DNA of 64,000 bases from JACMJL01 sp963791805 (GCA_963791805.1 CAWBTU010000004.1:930001-994000); one strand, 5' to 3'; shown: positions 34,579 through 44,034, numbered from the stretch's first letter. Numbers and translations: made by a program. The notes: generated by a model from the letters alone, not told the origin.

Positions 34579-35007
34579 TTAGATATTTGGAGAACAAGGT
34601 TCTGATATGTTTTTTAATGCATCTTCAGCATTGTTTTTTAAATTAGGTTCAATTGCAATATCACCTAAGGATATCATACCTACAAGATTGTCATTTTCAA
34701 CAATTGGGAGTCTTCTTATCTGCCTTTCGCTCATAACCCTAGCCGCATCGTTAACTTCCATATCTGGAGTTCCAAGTACAGGATTAGAAGTCATTACTTT
34801 TCTCACATTTTGCCTTTTGAAGTTTTCACCTTCTGCCACAGATCTTAATGCAATATCCCTATCTGTGATTATTCCTATAACCTTTTCACCTTCACATATT
34901 GGGATTGATCCAATATTGTGTTCCTTCATAAGATGAGCAGCCTGTTCTACAGTGTCATCTCCATTTAGACTAGCTATACTTTTGGTCATAATTTCTTTAA
35001 TCTTCAT
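34579..35007 (-). CDS. CBS-pair protein
   Basis: 142 residues made of two CBS domains (about 1-58: MTKSIASLNGDDTVEQAAHL, GIITDRDIALR; about 66-125: VMTSNPVLGT, GMISLGDIA). No other domain. Stand-alone CBS pairs bind adenine nucleotides or related ligands and act as sensors; the partner is unknown. AGGAGG precedes the ATG. It may be co-transcribed with the TVP38 gene 51 bases upstream. Confidence 0.9.
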   Translation of the reverse strand: MKIKEIMTKSIASLNGDDTVEQAAHLMKEHNIGSIPICEGEKVIGIITDRDIALRSVAEGENFKRQNVRKVMTSNPVLGTPDMEVNDAARVMSERQIRRLPIVENDNLVGMISLGDIAIEPNLKNNAEDALKNISEPCSPNI

Positions 35008-35058
35008 AAAACACCTCCTATATTTATTTTATCCATAGAAGGTGTAATTATTATATTA

Positions 35059-35733
35059 TTAAGCTGTTTCTTTACTTTTTTTATATACAAAATATGAAAT
35101 AACTGCCAAGGATACCACTAGTAAAATAGGCAGTAAAAACTTTACAGAAAACGGATGTCTTATGCTATTTCCCATAAATGAATAAACCGTTATTTCTGGC
35201 AAAATCCCTATCATTGTTCCAAGTATGTAATCTCTATATTTCATTTTTGAAAGCCCACAAGCATAACTTAATGCATCAAATGGGAAAATAATTGATAGTC
35301 TCATCAAAAGTATTATTATCAGCCCATTTTCCCCTATATTCTCATCTAGTTTTAGTGCTTTCCCTCCAATAGTTTTATCTACAAAAGGTTTACCTAAAAA
35401 TCTAGCAAGAAAGAATGCTAAGGTAGATGAAAAGAATGAACTAATCATACATAAACACAAACCAGTAAATGGACCAAATATACTGCCTGCAATTATTGAA
35501 AGTATTGAAGTTGGTACAAAAACTAAAATTGGTTTAAGTGAAAATATAAGTACAAAGCAAAGAGCTGCAAAGTCACCATAACTTAATATAAAATATCTAA
35601 AGTTCTTAAAATCAAAATACCTTAATTCATTAATAGATAAAACTAAAACAAATATTATTGATACTATAATAAAAGAAGCAATTATAGCTTTAATCCTTTT
35701 AACATTATTTTTCTTCCCAATATTATTTTCCAT
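35059..35733 (-). CDS. TVP38/TMEM64 (VTT domain) membrane protein
   Basis: 224 residues from ATG 35733, which has AGGAAAGG seven bases upstream; an in-frame ATG at 35862 would add one extra helix but has no ribosome site. The VTT/SNARE-associated core is clear: FVPTSILSIIAGSIFGP, FFSSTLAFFLARFLGK and the later PFDALSYACGLSKM. DedA/TVP38 proteins are now viewed as lipid scramblases or undecaprenyl-phosphate/lipid flippases; for this copy it is an inference. Confidence 0.88.
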   Translation of the reverse strand: MENNIGKKNNVKRIKAIIASFIIVSIIFVLVLSINELRYFDFKNFRYFILSYGDFAALCFVLIFSLKPILVFVPTSILSIIAGSIFGPFTGLCLCMISSFFSSTLAFFLARFLGKPFVDKTIGGKALKLDENIGENGLIIILLMRLSIIFPFDALSYACGLSKMKYRDYILGTMIGILPEITVYSFMGNSIRHPFSVKFLLPILLVVSLAVISYFVYKKSKETA

Positions 35734-36051
35734 TAAATTTTCCTTTCCTATGTACACTTTAGAAATTAATTTATCTAATCTATACAATACTAAAAAATAA
35801 AATAATAAAATTCCAATTATAATAATAACATTAGTAAAATAGATTAACAAGTTAATATACATATTTATAATTATTATTCATCATTATTTTTAATTAGAAG
35901 CTCAATTAACTTTTACAATTAAGTTTTCTAAATCTTAATTAATTTTAATTAAAATAAAAAAATTCTATTTACCTATTAAAAAATCTTAATATATGAGGTA
36001 TAATGTATTAGATAAAACTTTTTTCTCTATTAAACTTCTAGGAGTGATTTT

Positions 36052-36585
36052 ATGAAAGCTAAAAGTGCTGTTCCAAATATTTTTACCTTTAGTAATTTAG
36101 GATTTGGAATAATGGCTATAATGATGACATTGAACGCATCATCTACTGATATAAGTAATTATAGATATGCATGCGTATTTATTCTAGCAGCTGGGCTTGT
36201 AGATCGGTATGATGGTAAAGTAGCAAGATTTCTAAACGTATCAAGTGAACTAGGAAAAGAATTAGATTCTCTAGCTGACCTTGTTTCTTTTGGAGTTGCT
36301 CCTTCGATTATAGTGTTTAGTTTATACAATTTATCTGATTATGGTATAATCGGTTACTTACTAGCATTGATTTTTCCAATTGCTGGTGCATATAGACTAG
36401 CCCGTTATAATTGTTCAACCTTTGATGGTAATTACATGGGAGTTCCTATTACAATTGCTGGTACTTTTATGGCATTCTACTGCCTACTAACTATTAATCG
36501 TAATCCAGATCCAATTTTGCCAATAATATTTATTTTCATTCTATCTTTCCTTATGGTAAGTAGAGTGAAATTAAAAAAGGTGTGA
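36052..36585 (+). CDS. pssA: CDP-diacylglycerol-serine O-phosphatidyltransferase
   Basis: 177 residues, several membrane helices. The CDP-alcohol phosphotransferase motif is complete: D51, D54, G55, A58, R59, G68, D72, D76 in LVDRYDGKVARF and GKELDSLAD. The length and early part (VPNIFTFSNLGFG) fit the Gram-positive PssA type, which makes phosphatidylserine from CDP-diacylglycerol and serine. Ribosome site AGGAG; TATAAT at 35999-36004 may be the -10 element. The stop codon lies inside the downstream bidirectional terminator. Confidence 0.88.
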   Translation: MKAKSAVPNIFTFSNLGFGIMAIMMTLNASSTDISNYRYACVFILAAGLVDRYDGKVARFLNVSSELGKELDSLADLVSFGVAPSIIVFSLYNLSDYGIIGYLLALIFPIAGAYRLARYNCSTFDGNYMGVPITIAGTFMAFYCLLTINRNPDPILPIIFIFILSFLMVSRVKLKKV

Positions 36586-36610
36586 TTTTAAAATCATACC
36601 TCTTTTTTTT
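36573..36610. terminator. Bidirectional terminator between pssA and the 114-residue gene
   Basis: AGGTGTGATTT (36578-36588) and AAATCATACCT (36591-36601), flanked by A6 and T8. It contains both stop codons of the convergent genes. Confidence 0.88.
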
Positions 36611-36938
36611 CATCCTTAAGTGTCATTAAGCCTTCTATTTCAGATTTTACATATTCAAATTCAATCATTTCCTTCACAATCAAAGTCTTAATTCTACAAT
36701 ACTCAAAATAATTCACTTCTGTTTCGTCAAGAATATCCAAAATTTCATCAATCATATCTCCAACTTTTCTAACTCTTTTAAGCGCCTTTTTCACATCTGT
36801 TTTATGAGCCGGTGTAATCTGATTAAGCTCACTAGCACCCCCAATTAAGAGCCTATAGTCATTTACTAATTTGCACAGTATATCAATCAAATTATAATAG
36901 TCCTTATAATAGTTTTCAATAAGCTGTCTATCTCCCAC
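36594..36938 (-). CDS. Conserved-looking small helical protein, unknown function
   Basis: 114 residues, GTG start with AAGGTG five bases upstream. Largely alpha-helical and charged (KALKRVRKVGDMIDEILDIL, ETEVNYFEYCRIKTLIVKEM); no signal peptide or membrane helix, no motif I recognise. Compatible with a small cytosolic adaptor or regulator. Convergent with pssA, sharing the terminator. Confidence 0.7.
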   Translation of the reverse strand: MGDRQLIENYYKDYYNLIDILCKLVNDYRLLIGGASELNQITPAHKTDVKKALKRVRKVGDMIDEILDILDETEVNYFEYCRIKTLIVKEMIEFEYVKSEIEGLMTLKDEKKEV

Positions 36939-37241
36939 TAAATCACCTTATATCTTCGATATCATATATAATATATTAATCATTTTTTTTATACAGAACT
37001 ATATATAATGTTTAAGTTAAAACTTGTACAAATATACAAACTCTCAATTATTACTTTAATTTTAAATAAGTAAGCAAACATACTTTTCATATCTATTTTT
37101 TCAAATGTGATAATTATCGTAATAAAAGTGGTATATTAATTATATACTAACTATTATTTGTAAAAGGAGAATTATATGAATGAAAAATAATACCAGATTC
37201 ATGATGTGATCTTTCTTTACGTACATTAAGGAGTGTTAAAT
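36939..37241 (+). promoter_or_regulatory. Leader region of degV with possible leader peptide
   Basis: About 300 bases between divergent genes. Palindromes GATAATTATC (37109-37118 region) and GTATATTAATTATATAC (37131-37147) lie in the promoter area. A GGAGA site at 37166-37170 precedes two tiny frames: MNEK (37176-37190) and MKNNTRFMM (37180-37209). No attenuator hairpin is obvious. Confidence 0.35.
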
Positions 37242-38129
37242 ATGTATAACTATGTTATTACTTGTTGCTCTACCGCGGATATGCCAAAGGAATATTTTGA
37301 AAAAAGAGATATCCCCTATGTTTGTTTTCATTACATTATTGATGGTGAGGAGCACCTAGATGATTTAGGCCAAACTATATCCTTTGATGAATATTACCGT
37401 AGAATTGCTGCAGGAGCAATGCCTACAACCTCACAGGTGAACGTGGGGCAGTTCATGGATTTTTTCGAACCATACTTAAAGGATGGTAAGGATATCCTTC
37501 ATATATGCCTTTCTACAGGACTATCAGGAGTATACAATTCAGCTATTATTGCTCGTGATGAACTATTACTAAAATATCCGCATCGAAAAATTCTCATTGT
37601 GGATTCCTTGGGTGCATCTTCAGGTTATGGTCTGCTAACGGACTTGGCAGTAGATATGAAAAATACTGGATCAACAATTGAAGAGGTACATGCTTGGGTA
37701 GAAGAAAATAAGTTAAATGTACATCATTGGTTTTTTTCAACAGATCTTTCACATTATAAGCGTGGTGGACGTATATCAGCTACCTCTGCAGTTGTAGGTA
37801 CTTTACTAAACATGTGCCCTCTGCTAAATATGAGCTATGACGGAAAGCTTATTGGTCGAAAAAAGGTTCAAGGTAAAAAACATGTTATCTCACAGATTGT
37901 GCACATGATGGAAACCCACGTTGAGGGCGGTTTGGATTACTCTGGGAAGTGCTTTATATCGAATTCAGCATGCTACGACGACGCACGAAAGGTTGCTGAT
38001 TTAATAGAGAAGAAATTTCCTAAGCTTAATGGTCCTGTAATGATAAACAGTGTTGGTACTGTAATTGGTTCTCACACTGGACCTGGAACAGTAGCTCTTT
38101 TCTTTTTAGGTGACAAGCGCCAAGATTAA
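37242..38129 (+). CDS. DegV family fatty-acid-binding protein
   Basis: 295 residues from ATG 37242 (AAGGAG eight bases upstream). DegV features: YVITCCSTADMPKEYF at the start (modified D-S-T region), MPTTSQVN near residue 63, LSTGLSGVYNSA, and the later GRISATSAVVGTLLNMCPLL. DegV proteins bind a fatty acid and deliver it, in several Firmicutes as FakB to the FakA kinase; the exact partner here is not in the window. Convergent with the nucleoside kinase gene. Confidence 0.88.
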   Translation: MYNYVITCCSTADMPKEYFEKRDIPYVCFHYIIDGEEHLDDLGQTISFDEYYRRIAAGAMPTTSQVNVGQFMDFFEPYLKDGKDILHICLSTGLSGVYNSAIIARDELLLKYPHRKILIVDSLGASSGYGLLTDLAVDMKNTGSTIEEVHAWVEENKLNVHHWFFSTDLSHYKRGGRISATSAVVGTLLNMCPLLNMSYDGKLIGRKKVQGKKHVISQIVHMMETHVEGGLDYSGKCFISNSACYDDARKVADLIEKKFPKLNGPVMINSVGTVIGSHTGPGTVALFFLGDKRQD

Positions 38130-38142
38130 TTACTGCTTCTTA

Positions 38143-38223
38143 TTTTTTTGGCGAAGAGAGATAATTTATTTGGACTTATATGAAATTTAATTGTTAATTA
38201 ATATACCTCTCTTCACGCCAAAA
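38143..38223. repeat. Long inverted repeat between degV and the nucleoside kinase gene
   Basis: Arms TTTTGGCGAAGAGAG (38146-38160) and CTCTCTTCACGCCAAAA (38207-38223) pair with one bulge; the ~46-base centre is AT-rich. T and A runs lie on the wrong sides for a standard terminator. Confidence 0.6.
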
Positions 38224-38232
38224 GTTTCTTTT

Positions 38233-39891
38233 CTAGTATTTGTAGAAACAACTTCCCCCTACAAATTCTCTCAAAATAGAGTTCTCAGGTACCATTTCTA
38301 CATCAACATCTTTAAAGAAACTTAAAAAGCTTTTTAGTCTAGTTGCTTCTAAATAGACTGGGCTATCTTCTTTTATTTTAGCAAGTTCTGTTAAAGCATA
38401 TTTTTTTAATATACATAATTCATAAACCAAAGTTGAATTAAACATTGTATCTGCTTCTTCCTGGAATACAAAGATATTCTTCTGCTCACCTCTTCTAATA
38501 GAAGGCCACATTTTTAATGTATCTTCTGCTCCATAACCCCTAGAAAGGAAGTCTCTAACTATTCTTCTAACAATTCTCACATCAGTAGTAAAGATTCTAT
38601 TGTGATTATCAAGATTAAGTTGGGTTAACGCACTAATATAGATTTTGAACTTTTGCTCCTTAGGAATTGATGCGGTTAGTAGTTCGTTTAATCCATGAAT
38701 ACCTTCGACAATTAAAACTCCATTCACTGGAAGCATGATTTTTTCCCCTAACCATTCTCTCTTTCCAGTTCTAAAATTATAGGATGGAAGTTCAACCTCT
38801 TTGCCATCCATTAAATCTTGAAGGTTCTGATTGAATAGTTCTAAATCCAAAGAGTTTATTGATTCAAAATTAAACTCTCCATTTTCATCTCTAGGTGTTT
38901 TATCTCTGTCTACAAAATAGTCATCTAGTGAAATGGGAATTGGCATTAATCCATTTACTCTTAGCTGAATACCTAGCCTTCTAGCAAAGGTTGTTTTTCC
39001 GGAGGAGGAAGGTCCTGCTATTAGTACTAATCTAATCTTTTCCTTTTCGTAAACTAAATCAGCAATATTAGCAATTTTCTTTTCTTGAAAGCCTTCTGAA
39101 ACCCTGATTATGTTGAAAATATCTCCATTATCTACTTTTTCATTTAATGCTCCTACATCTCCAACCCCTAATATATTTCCCCACTTTTCAGTTTCGTTAT
39201 AGATTCTATCAAGCTTTTTATAACGTGTAAATCTAGGGATATTATACGGATCTGACTCCAAAGGAAATCTAAGCAAAAAACCAGGTTCATAATAATTCAA
39301 TTCAAAAATTTTCAAAGCACCAGTAGAATAAGCCATTGGTCCATAAAAATAATCGTACATGCCCTCTAATTCATAAAGCATAACATTTTCATTTCGTAAA
39401 TGCTTTAAAAACCTTACCTTATCCTCCATACCATAATTAGTGAATATTTTAATTGCTTCTTCTTTTCCAACACAAACTTTATTAATAAGAATATCTTTTT
39501 CTATAATTTCTTTCATTCTTTCTTTAATCAAAGGTATGTCGTCTATTGTTAAAGGAGTATTTTTTTGAATTTCTCCGATTACTGCTTTATTTATTGAATG
39601 CTCGATTATTATCATAGCTTCAGGAAAAACATCTTTAACAGCTTTAATTAAAACAAATTGAAGACTTCTAGTATACGCATTTACTCCTAGACTATTTCTG
39701 TTGTCAATAAGATTTAACTTGCCTTCTTCATCAATTTTATCTGCTAATTCATATATTTTACCATTTAATGTTGATAAAATAATTGGCAAATCTCCACTAA
39801 GATTATTTTCTTCTATTGCTTTAATAATAGTAGTTCCTTGTTCAACAAATATTTCCTTATTGCTATTTACATTTATTTTTATCTTACCCAT
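38233..39891 (-). CDS. TGS/SAD-domain nucleoside (uridine) kinase
   Basis: 552 residues. N-terminal TGS-like domain (about 1-65), then a region like the tRNA-synthetase second additional domain (about 70-230), then a P-loop kinase of the phosphoribulokinase/uridine kinase family with GPSSSGKT at 293-300, DDYFVDRDKTP and IVEGIHGLN. This fusion is well known in Firmicutes and Bacteroidetes and is annotated as nucleoside kinase; substrate specificity is not proven by sequence. The start ATG has AGGAGG. Confidence 0.9.
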   Translation of the reverse strand: MGKIKINVNSNKEIFVEQGTTIIKAIEENNLSGDLPIILSTLNGKIYELADKIDEEGKLNLIDNRNSLGVNAYTRSLQFVLIKAVKDVFPEAMIIIEHSINKAVIGEIQKNTPLTIDDIPLIKERMKEIIEKDILINKVCVGKEEAIKIFTNYGMEDKVRFLKHLRNENVMLYELEGMYDYFYGPMAYSTGALKIFELNYYEPGFLLRFPLESDPYNIPRFTRYKKLDRIYNETEKWGNILGVGDVGALNEKVDNGDIFNIIRVSEGFQEKKIANIADLVYEKEKIRLVLIAGPSSSGKTTFARRLGIQLRVNGLMPIPISLDDYFVDRDKTPRDENGEFNFESINSLDLELFNQNLQDLMDGKEVELPSYNFRTGKREWLGEKIMLPVNGVLIVEGIHGLNELLTASIPKEQKFKIYISALTQLNLDNHNRIFTTDVRIVRRIVRDFLSRGYGAEDTLKMWPSIRRGEQKNIFVFQEEADTMFNSTLVYELCILKKYALTELAKIKEDSPVYLEATRLKSFLSFFKDVDVEMVPENSILREFVGGSCFYKY

Positions 39892-40041
39892 TATTGTACC
39901 TCCTGTTTTGTTTAGTAACTACAAATACCTAATTTGAACGATATTAATAATATTATACTTTAATACTAAAAAAAAGTATTTATATTTTACTTATAATTTT
40001 TAATTATTTTACAAAAATTATATATGAAAGGAGATAATCTT

Positions 40042-40722
40042 ATGCTTACTGTTTTAATACGAACCATGATTTTATATATTTTAGTTTTGTTAACAATGAG
40101 GATTATGGGAAAAAGACAAATCGGTCAGCTTGAACCTTTTGAACTTGCCATAACCATTATGATTTCTGAACTTGCATCGCTGCCAATGCAAGATACAAAA
40201 ATACCTCTTATCAATGGAATCATACCAATAATAACACTACTATTATTGGAGGTTATTATCGCTGCTGTTCAGCTTAAAAGTGAAAAAGCACGAACAGCTA
40301 TTACAGGGAAACCTAGTATTTTAATAAAAAAAGGTGTTCTCCAAATTGAAGAATTAGAAAATCAACAATTGAATTTAAATGATCTTTTCGAGGAATTGCG
40401 CTTAAAAGGCTATTTTGACCTTGAAGATATAAACTATGCCATTTTAGAAACAAGTGGTCAAATATCAGTATTACCAAAAATAAACGGCACTCCTGCAACT
40501 AAAGAGGATTTGAAAATTAAAACTAATGAAAATACACTTCCAATTACTTTGATTTTAGATGGAAAGATTAATAGAGAAAATCTAAAATATATAAATAAAA
40601 CAGAGAAATGGTTAAAGGAACAACTATTAAAACACCAAATTGTTTCTGAGAACAACATTTTTATTGCTTGCCTTGATTCAAAAGGAAATTTTTATTATCA
40701 AAGATATAAGAAAGAAGGATGA
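40042..40722 (+). CDS. DUF421 (YetF-like) membrane protein
   Basis: 226 residues from ATG 40042; AAAGGAG sits at 40027-40033, so the ATG at 40024 is too early. Three N-terminal helices with MRIMGKRQIGQLEPFELAI, the DUF421 signature, followed by a cytosolic domain. YetF-type proteins are linked to spore or membrane stress functions, mechanism unclear. Translationally coupled to the next gene: its stop overlaps the region of that gene's start. Confidence 0.9.
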   Translation: MLTVLIRTMILYILVLLTMRIMGKRQIGQLEPFELAITIMISELASLPMQDTKIPLINGIIPIITLLLLEVIIAAVQLKSEKARTAITGKPSILIKKGVLQIEELENQQLNLNDLFEELRLKGYFDLEDINYAILETSGQISVLPKINGTPATKEDLKIKTNENTLPITLILDGKINRENLKYINKTEKWLKEQLLKHQIVSENNIFIACLDSKGNFYYQRYKKEG

Positions 40723-40724
40723 AA

Positions 40725-41105
40725 ATGAAATCAGTTTATATTTCAGTTGCTCTTTTTGTTAGTATGCTCCTCTCATTAATTTTTTCAATAACCTATTTGA
40801 ATAAAACTTGTAACAATCTAATAAAAATAGATAATAGTATTAGCAAATCAATTAACAATGAAGCTTGGGTGAATGCAGATGAGTATTCAAAAGCATTCAA
40901 TAAGAAATGGAGTAAAACCTCCAATGAAATATCAATATTTGTAGATCATAAGGAAATGGATAATATTAATAATGAATTATGCAAGCTTACCCAGTTCATA
41001 AAGTGTAGAAATAAAGATGAATCCCTAGCGTCTAGCTACACTATAGGCTTTTTTATTAACCATATTAAAAAAATGGAAAAGGTTACTTTTCAAAATATAT
41101 TCTAA
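40725..41105 (+). CDS. DUF4363 family protein
   Basis: 126 residues; one N-terminal membrane helix (about 6-24) and an extracellular helical domain (NEAWVNADEYSKAFNKKWSK). DUF4363 genes commonly follow DUF421 genes in Clostridia, as here. GAAGG lies six bases before ATG 40725; ATG 40719 overlaps the preceding stop but its spacing to the ribosome site is too short. Function unknown; probably forms a unit with the DUF421 protein at the membrane. Confidence 0.85.
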   Translation: MKSVYISVALFVSMLLSLIFSITYLNKTCNNLIKIDNSISKSINNEAWVNADEYSKAFNKKWSKTSNEISIFVDHKEMDNINNELCKLTQFIKCRNKDESLASSYTIGFFINHIKKMEKVTFQNIF

Positions 41106-41206
41106 TATATATGGAAAATATTTTTTTCATGAGTTATAATATCAGTTAGGAAATACTAACTGCAAAAAAATGTTAGTGGTAATTTTATTTGGAAGGTGGA
41201 ATTTTT

Positions 41207-42130
41207 ATGGCATTAGTAACAACTAAAGAAATGTTCAAAAAAGCTTATGAGGGACATTATGCTATAGGTGCTTTTAACATCAATAACATGGAGATTATTC
41301 AAGCTGTAGTGAATGGATGTAAAGCAAAAAAATCTGCTGTTATACTTCAAGTATCTTCAGGGGCACTAAAATATGCTGGGCCAAAATACTTAAAGGCAAT
41401 GGTTGATGCTGCAATAGAGGAAACAGGAGTGGATTTAGCACTTCACTTAGATCATGGACCAGATTTTGAAACCGTTAAGCTTGCAATAGCTTCTGGATTT
41501 ACTTCTGTAATGTATGATGGATCTCATTTTGAATATGAAGAAAATATTATTAAAACAAAAGAAGTAGTAGAATATGCTCATGCTCATGGAGTTGTAGTTG
41601 AAGCAGAACTTGGTGTTCTTGCTGGAGTAGAAGATGATGTTAGCAGCGATAAACATATATATACTGACCCAACTCAAGCAGTAGATTTTGTTAATAGAAC
41701 CGGAGTTGATTCCTTAGCTATTGCTATTGGAACAAGCCACGGTGCATATAAATTTTCTGGAGACGCTCATTTAAGGTTTGATATACTTGAAGCGATTCAA
41801 GCTAAATTACCAAACTTTCCAATTGTTTTACATGGAGCTTCTGCAGTTGATCCATACTTTGTTGGCATGTGTAATGAGTATGGTGGAAGTATTAAAGGTG
41901 CAAAGGGTATCCCAACTGAAATGCTAAGAAAAGCAGCTCAAATGGCCGTTTGTAAAATAAACATGGACACTGATATTCGTCTTGCTATGACTGGTTCTGT
42001 AAGAAAAGTATTTGGTGATGATCCAAAGGAATTTGATCCTAGAAAATATCTTGGTGCAGCTAGAACAAATATCCAAAAACTAGTTGAAGGTAAAATAACC
42101 GATGTTTTAGGATCAGAAAACTCATTATAA
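41207..42130 (+). CDS. fba: Class II fructose-1,6-bisphosphate aldolase
   Basis: 307 residues from ATG 41207 (GGAAGGTGG upstream). Zn-ligand and catalytic motifs: LALHLDHGPDFE (His/Asp), VEAELGVLAGVEDD, AIAIGTSHGAYKF, VLHGASAVD and KINMDTDIRLA. Cleaves fructose-1,6-bisphosphate to DHAP and glyceraldehyde-3-phosphate in glycolysis. Monocistronic with strong terminator. The related tagatose-bisphosphate aldolases are close, but the glycolytic enzyme is the usual reading for this length. Confidence 0.93.
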   Translation: MALVTTKEMFKKAYEGHYAIGAFNINNMEIIQAVVNGCKAKKSAVILQVSSGALKYAGPKYLKAMVDAAIEETGVDLALHLDHGPDFETVKLAIASGFTSVMYDGSHFEYEENIIKTKEVVEYAHAHGVVVEAELGVLAGVEDDVSSDKHIYTDPTQAVDFVNRTGVDSLAIAIGTSHGAYKFSGDAHLRFDILEAIQAKLPNFPIVLHGASAVDPYFVGMCNEYGGSIKGAKGIPTEMLRKAAQMAVCKINMDTDIRLAMTGSVRKVFGDDPKEFDPRKYLGAARTNIQKLVEGKITDVLGSENSL

Positions 42131-42136
42131 AACAAG

Positions 42137-42160
42137 AACGGCTAGTTTAGCCGTTTTTTT
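42137..42160 (+). terminator. Intrinsic terminator of fba
   Basis: AACGGCTA / TAGCCGTT stem with a three-base loop and a T7 tract, 7 bases after the stop. Confidence 0.93.
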
Positions 42161-43196
42161 ATTTTTCAATATAATTTATAACATGCTTGATTGTCATGTT
42201 AATTGACCCATCGCCATTTCTAACAATTTCAAACCTAGAGTTGTCATTGTAGGTCTCTTCGTTAATATAAAGATCAATATCCTTATCAATTTTAAGCCTA
42301 ACGCGCTTTAACTTTTTTTCTACCCACTCTTTATCAATATTTATATTACTATCTAACCCCTGGGAGGAAACATACTGAATAAAACTATTTTGTTCTTCCA
42401 AATTACCCCTAAACATGCTATCTGTAAGCTCTGCAATTTCAATACTGTCATCTTCTTTAAGTTTTCTCTTAATTGCACTTCTTATAATTTCCGCTTTGTC
42501 TGCATCTTCTTTATAATTATCTCTTGCCCACTTTTCAGTTGCATTAAGTATACCTTTGGTCATATCTCTTTCATTATTTACAATGCTACAGCCTAAAAAA
42601 CCAGATATAAAATAGTTTGTTCCGTATTCTTCATTTTCTTTGCTTTTGGATTGTTTATCTATTACCATTACATCAAAGTCATTTTCTTCTCTTAAAGGCT
42701 TAATAAATGCACACTTCTGTATTTTTTGCCCACTGCTGGGAAGTCCATTTAACTGCGGTATTATATTAATACCAATTTTATCTTCTACAAAATCTATACT
42801 ATGAGTATAATTCTTAACATAATCCATTTTTAATATTCCGAGCAAAACACCAAATTCTGTGGAAATTGATACTAGTATTAAATCACAAGAAGGTATATTG
42901 CCTTTTGATTTCATTAATAAAAACATTTGCCTCGAAAGCTCTTTAGACACTTCCATCAAGTTATTCTCTCCATTTAAATACTCTTGAGACATCTCCTTAA
43001 CAATACTACGCCCTTCGTTAAATACAGCATATCTTAATTCTTCATCATTCAAACTCTTTTGAATATGTTTCATTAAAAAAGCATATATTTCATCGTTAAG
43101 CTCTAAAGGATACTCATTTAAAATTGGTTCCTCTGAATTGCTGTCTAAAATATGAATAACTGCTTCGTTTATATCTATTTGTTTTATATATTCCAA
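42159..43196 (-). CDS. NA37-type nucleoid-associated protein (YejK/NdpA family)
   Basis: About 345 residues. The start resembles the NA37 family (EYIKQIDINEAVIHILDS), as do the middle (GNIPSCDLILVSI) and the C-terminal half. Family members associate with the nucleoid in Gram-negatives; in Clostridia the role is unknown. Start uncertain: AGGAG at 43206-43210 best serves a TTG at 43196; a longer frame reaches TTG 43229. Preceded by a GC-rich stem-loop (43239-43323). Confidence 0.75.
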   Translation of the reverse strand: MEYIKQIDINEAVIHILDSNSEEPILNEYPLELNDEIYAFLMKHIQKSLNDEELRYAVFNEGRSIVKEMSQEYLNGENNLMEVSKELSRQMFLLMKSKGNIPSCDLILVSISTEFGVLLGILKMDYVKNYTHSIDFVEDKIGINIIPQLNGLPSSGQKIQKCAFIKPLREENDFDVMVIDKQSKSKENEEYGTNYFISGFLGCSIVNNERDMTKGILNATEKWARDNYKEDADKAEIIRSAIKRKLKEDDSIEIAELTDSMFRGNLEEQNSFIQYVSSQGLDSNINIDKEWVEKKLKRVRLKIDKDIDLYINEETYNDNSRFEIVRNGDGSINMTIKHVINYIEK

Positions 43197-43238
43197 AATA
43201 TTCACACTCCTAGGATTTATAGTTTGCAATTATTGATT

Positions 43239-43323
43239 TATAGCCTGTTTGACTAGCGAACGTGACACCCCTCTCTTTGGGGCTGGGCTCTGGAGCTGAG
43301 GGATGTCACGGGTTGTCTTAGGC
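43239..43323. other. GC-rich stem-loop of unknown function
   Basis: CGTGACACCCCTC (43261-43273) pairs with GAGGGATGTCACG (43298-43310), one mismatch, enclosed by GCCT/AGGC. Strongly GC-rich against the AT-rich surroundings; no T tract on either side. Could be an RNA structure or a dispersed repeat. Confidence 0.55.
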
Positions 43324-43476
43324 AAATTATTTATAGTACAATAAACACTCTCAACTTTTAAATCTCACTTCTTAATAATTTAGAAATCTAAACTAGCCTT
43401 AATCATAGATAATTATAACATGCTTTTCTAGAGTTTATGCAATATGATATAATCATAAATGATTGGAGTGATTAAG

Positions 43477-44025
43477 TTGAAAGAAATTGAAACTAAAATT
43501 ATAAACATCGATGTTGATGATATACGTTTTAAACTTAATAAATTAAGTTGCGATAAAGTAAAAGAAGAGGATCAGGTAAATGAAATCTTTGACTTTCCTG
43601 ATAAAAAGCTTTTAGATAAAAAGGGATACGCTAGAATAAGAACTGTTCATGATCGTATCAATAGTAAAAGTCACTACTACATGACAGTTAAAAAAATGGT
43701 TAGTCAAGAAAAATATAAGGTTATGGATGAATTCGAAGTTGAAATATTAAATGCTGTTGAAGGCAAAAATATTTTACAAGCTTTAGGTCTAGAACTAGTT
43801 CAGTCAATAAAAAAGTATAGAGAAAGCTATAAATATAAAAATACTTTAGTTGAGATTGATGTAAATGATAAGGAATTCTGTCCCTTCCCATATATAGAAA
43901 TCGAATCAAATAATGAAGATGAGCTATTAGAAGTTATACATTTGCTTGGCTATACAATGGAGGATACTACTTCAAGAACAATGAATGAAATACTTCAAGA
44001 TGAAAAAATACCAAAGGGCCTATAG
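43477..44025 (+). CDS. CYTH-domain protein (class IV adenylate cyclase/ThTPase-like)
   Basis: About 182 residues. CYTH tunnel residues: EIETKI at the start, YARIRT, YYMTVKK, DEFEVEI, KYRESYKY, LVEIDVN, PYIEIES. Start: TTG at 43477 with GGAG eight bases upstream puts EIETK at the very N-terminus as in the family; the ATG at 43459 has no ribosome site. The family hydrolyses triphosphates or makes cAMP; substrate not predictable. Monocistronic; the tRNA promoter starts right after its stop. Confidence 0.82.
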   Translation: MKEIETKIINIDVDDIRFKLNKLSCDKVKEEDQVNEIFDFPDKKLLDKKGYARIRTVHDRINSKSHYYMTVKKMVSQEKYKVMDEFEVEILNAVEGKNILQALGLELVQSIKKYRESYKYKNTLVEIDVNDKEFCPFPYIEIESNNEDELLEVIHLLGYTMEDTTSRTMNEILQDEKIPKGL

Positions 44026-44034
44026 TATTCATAC

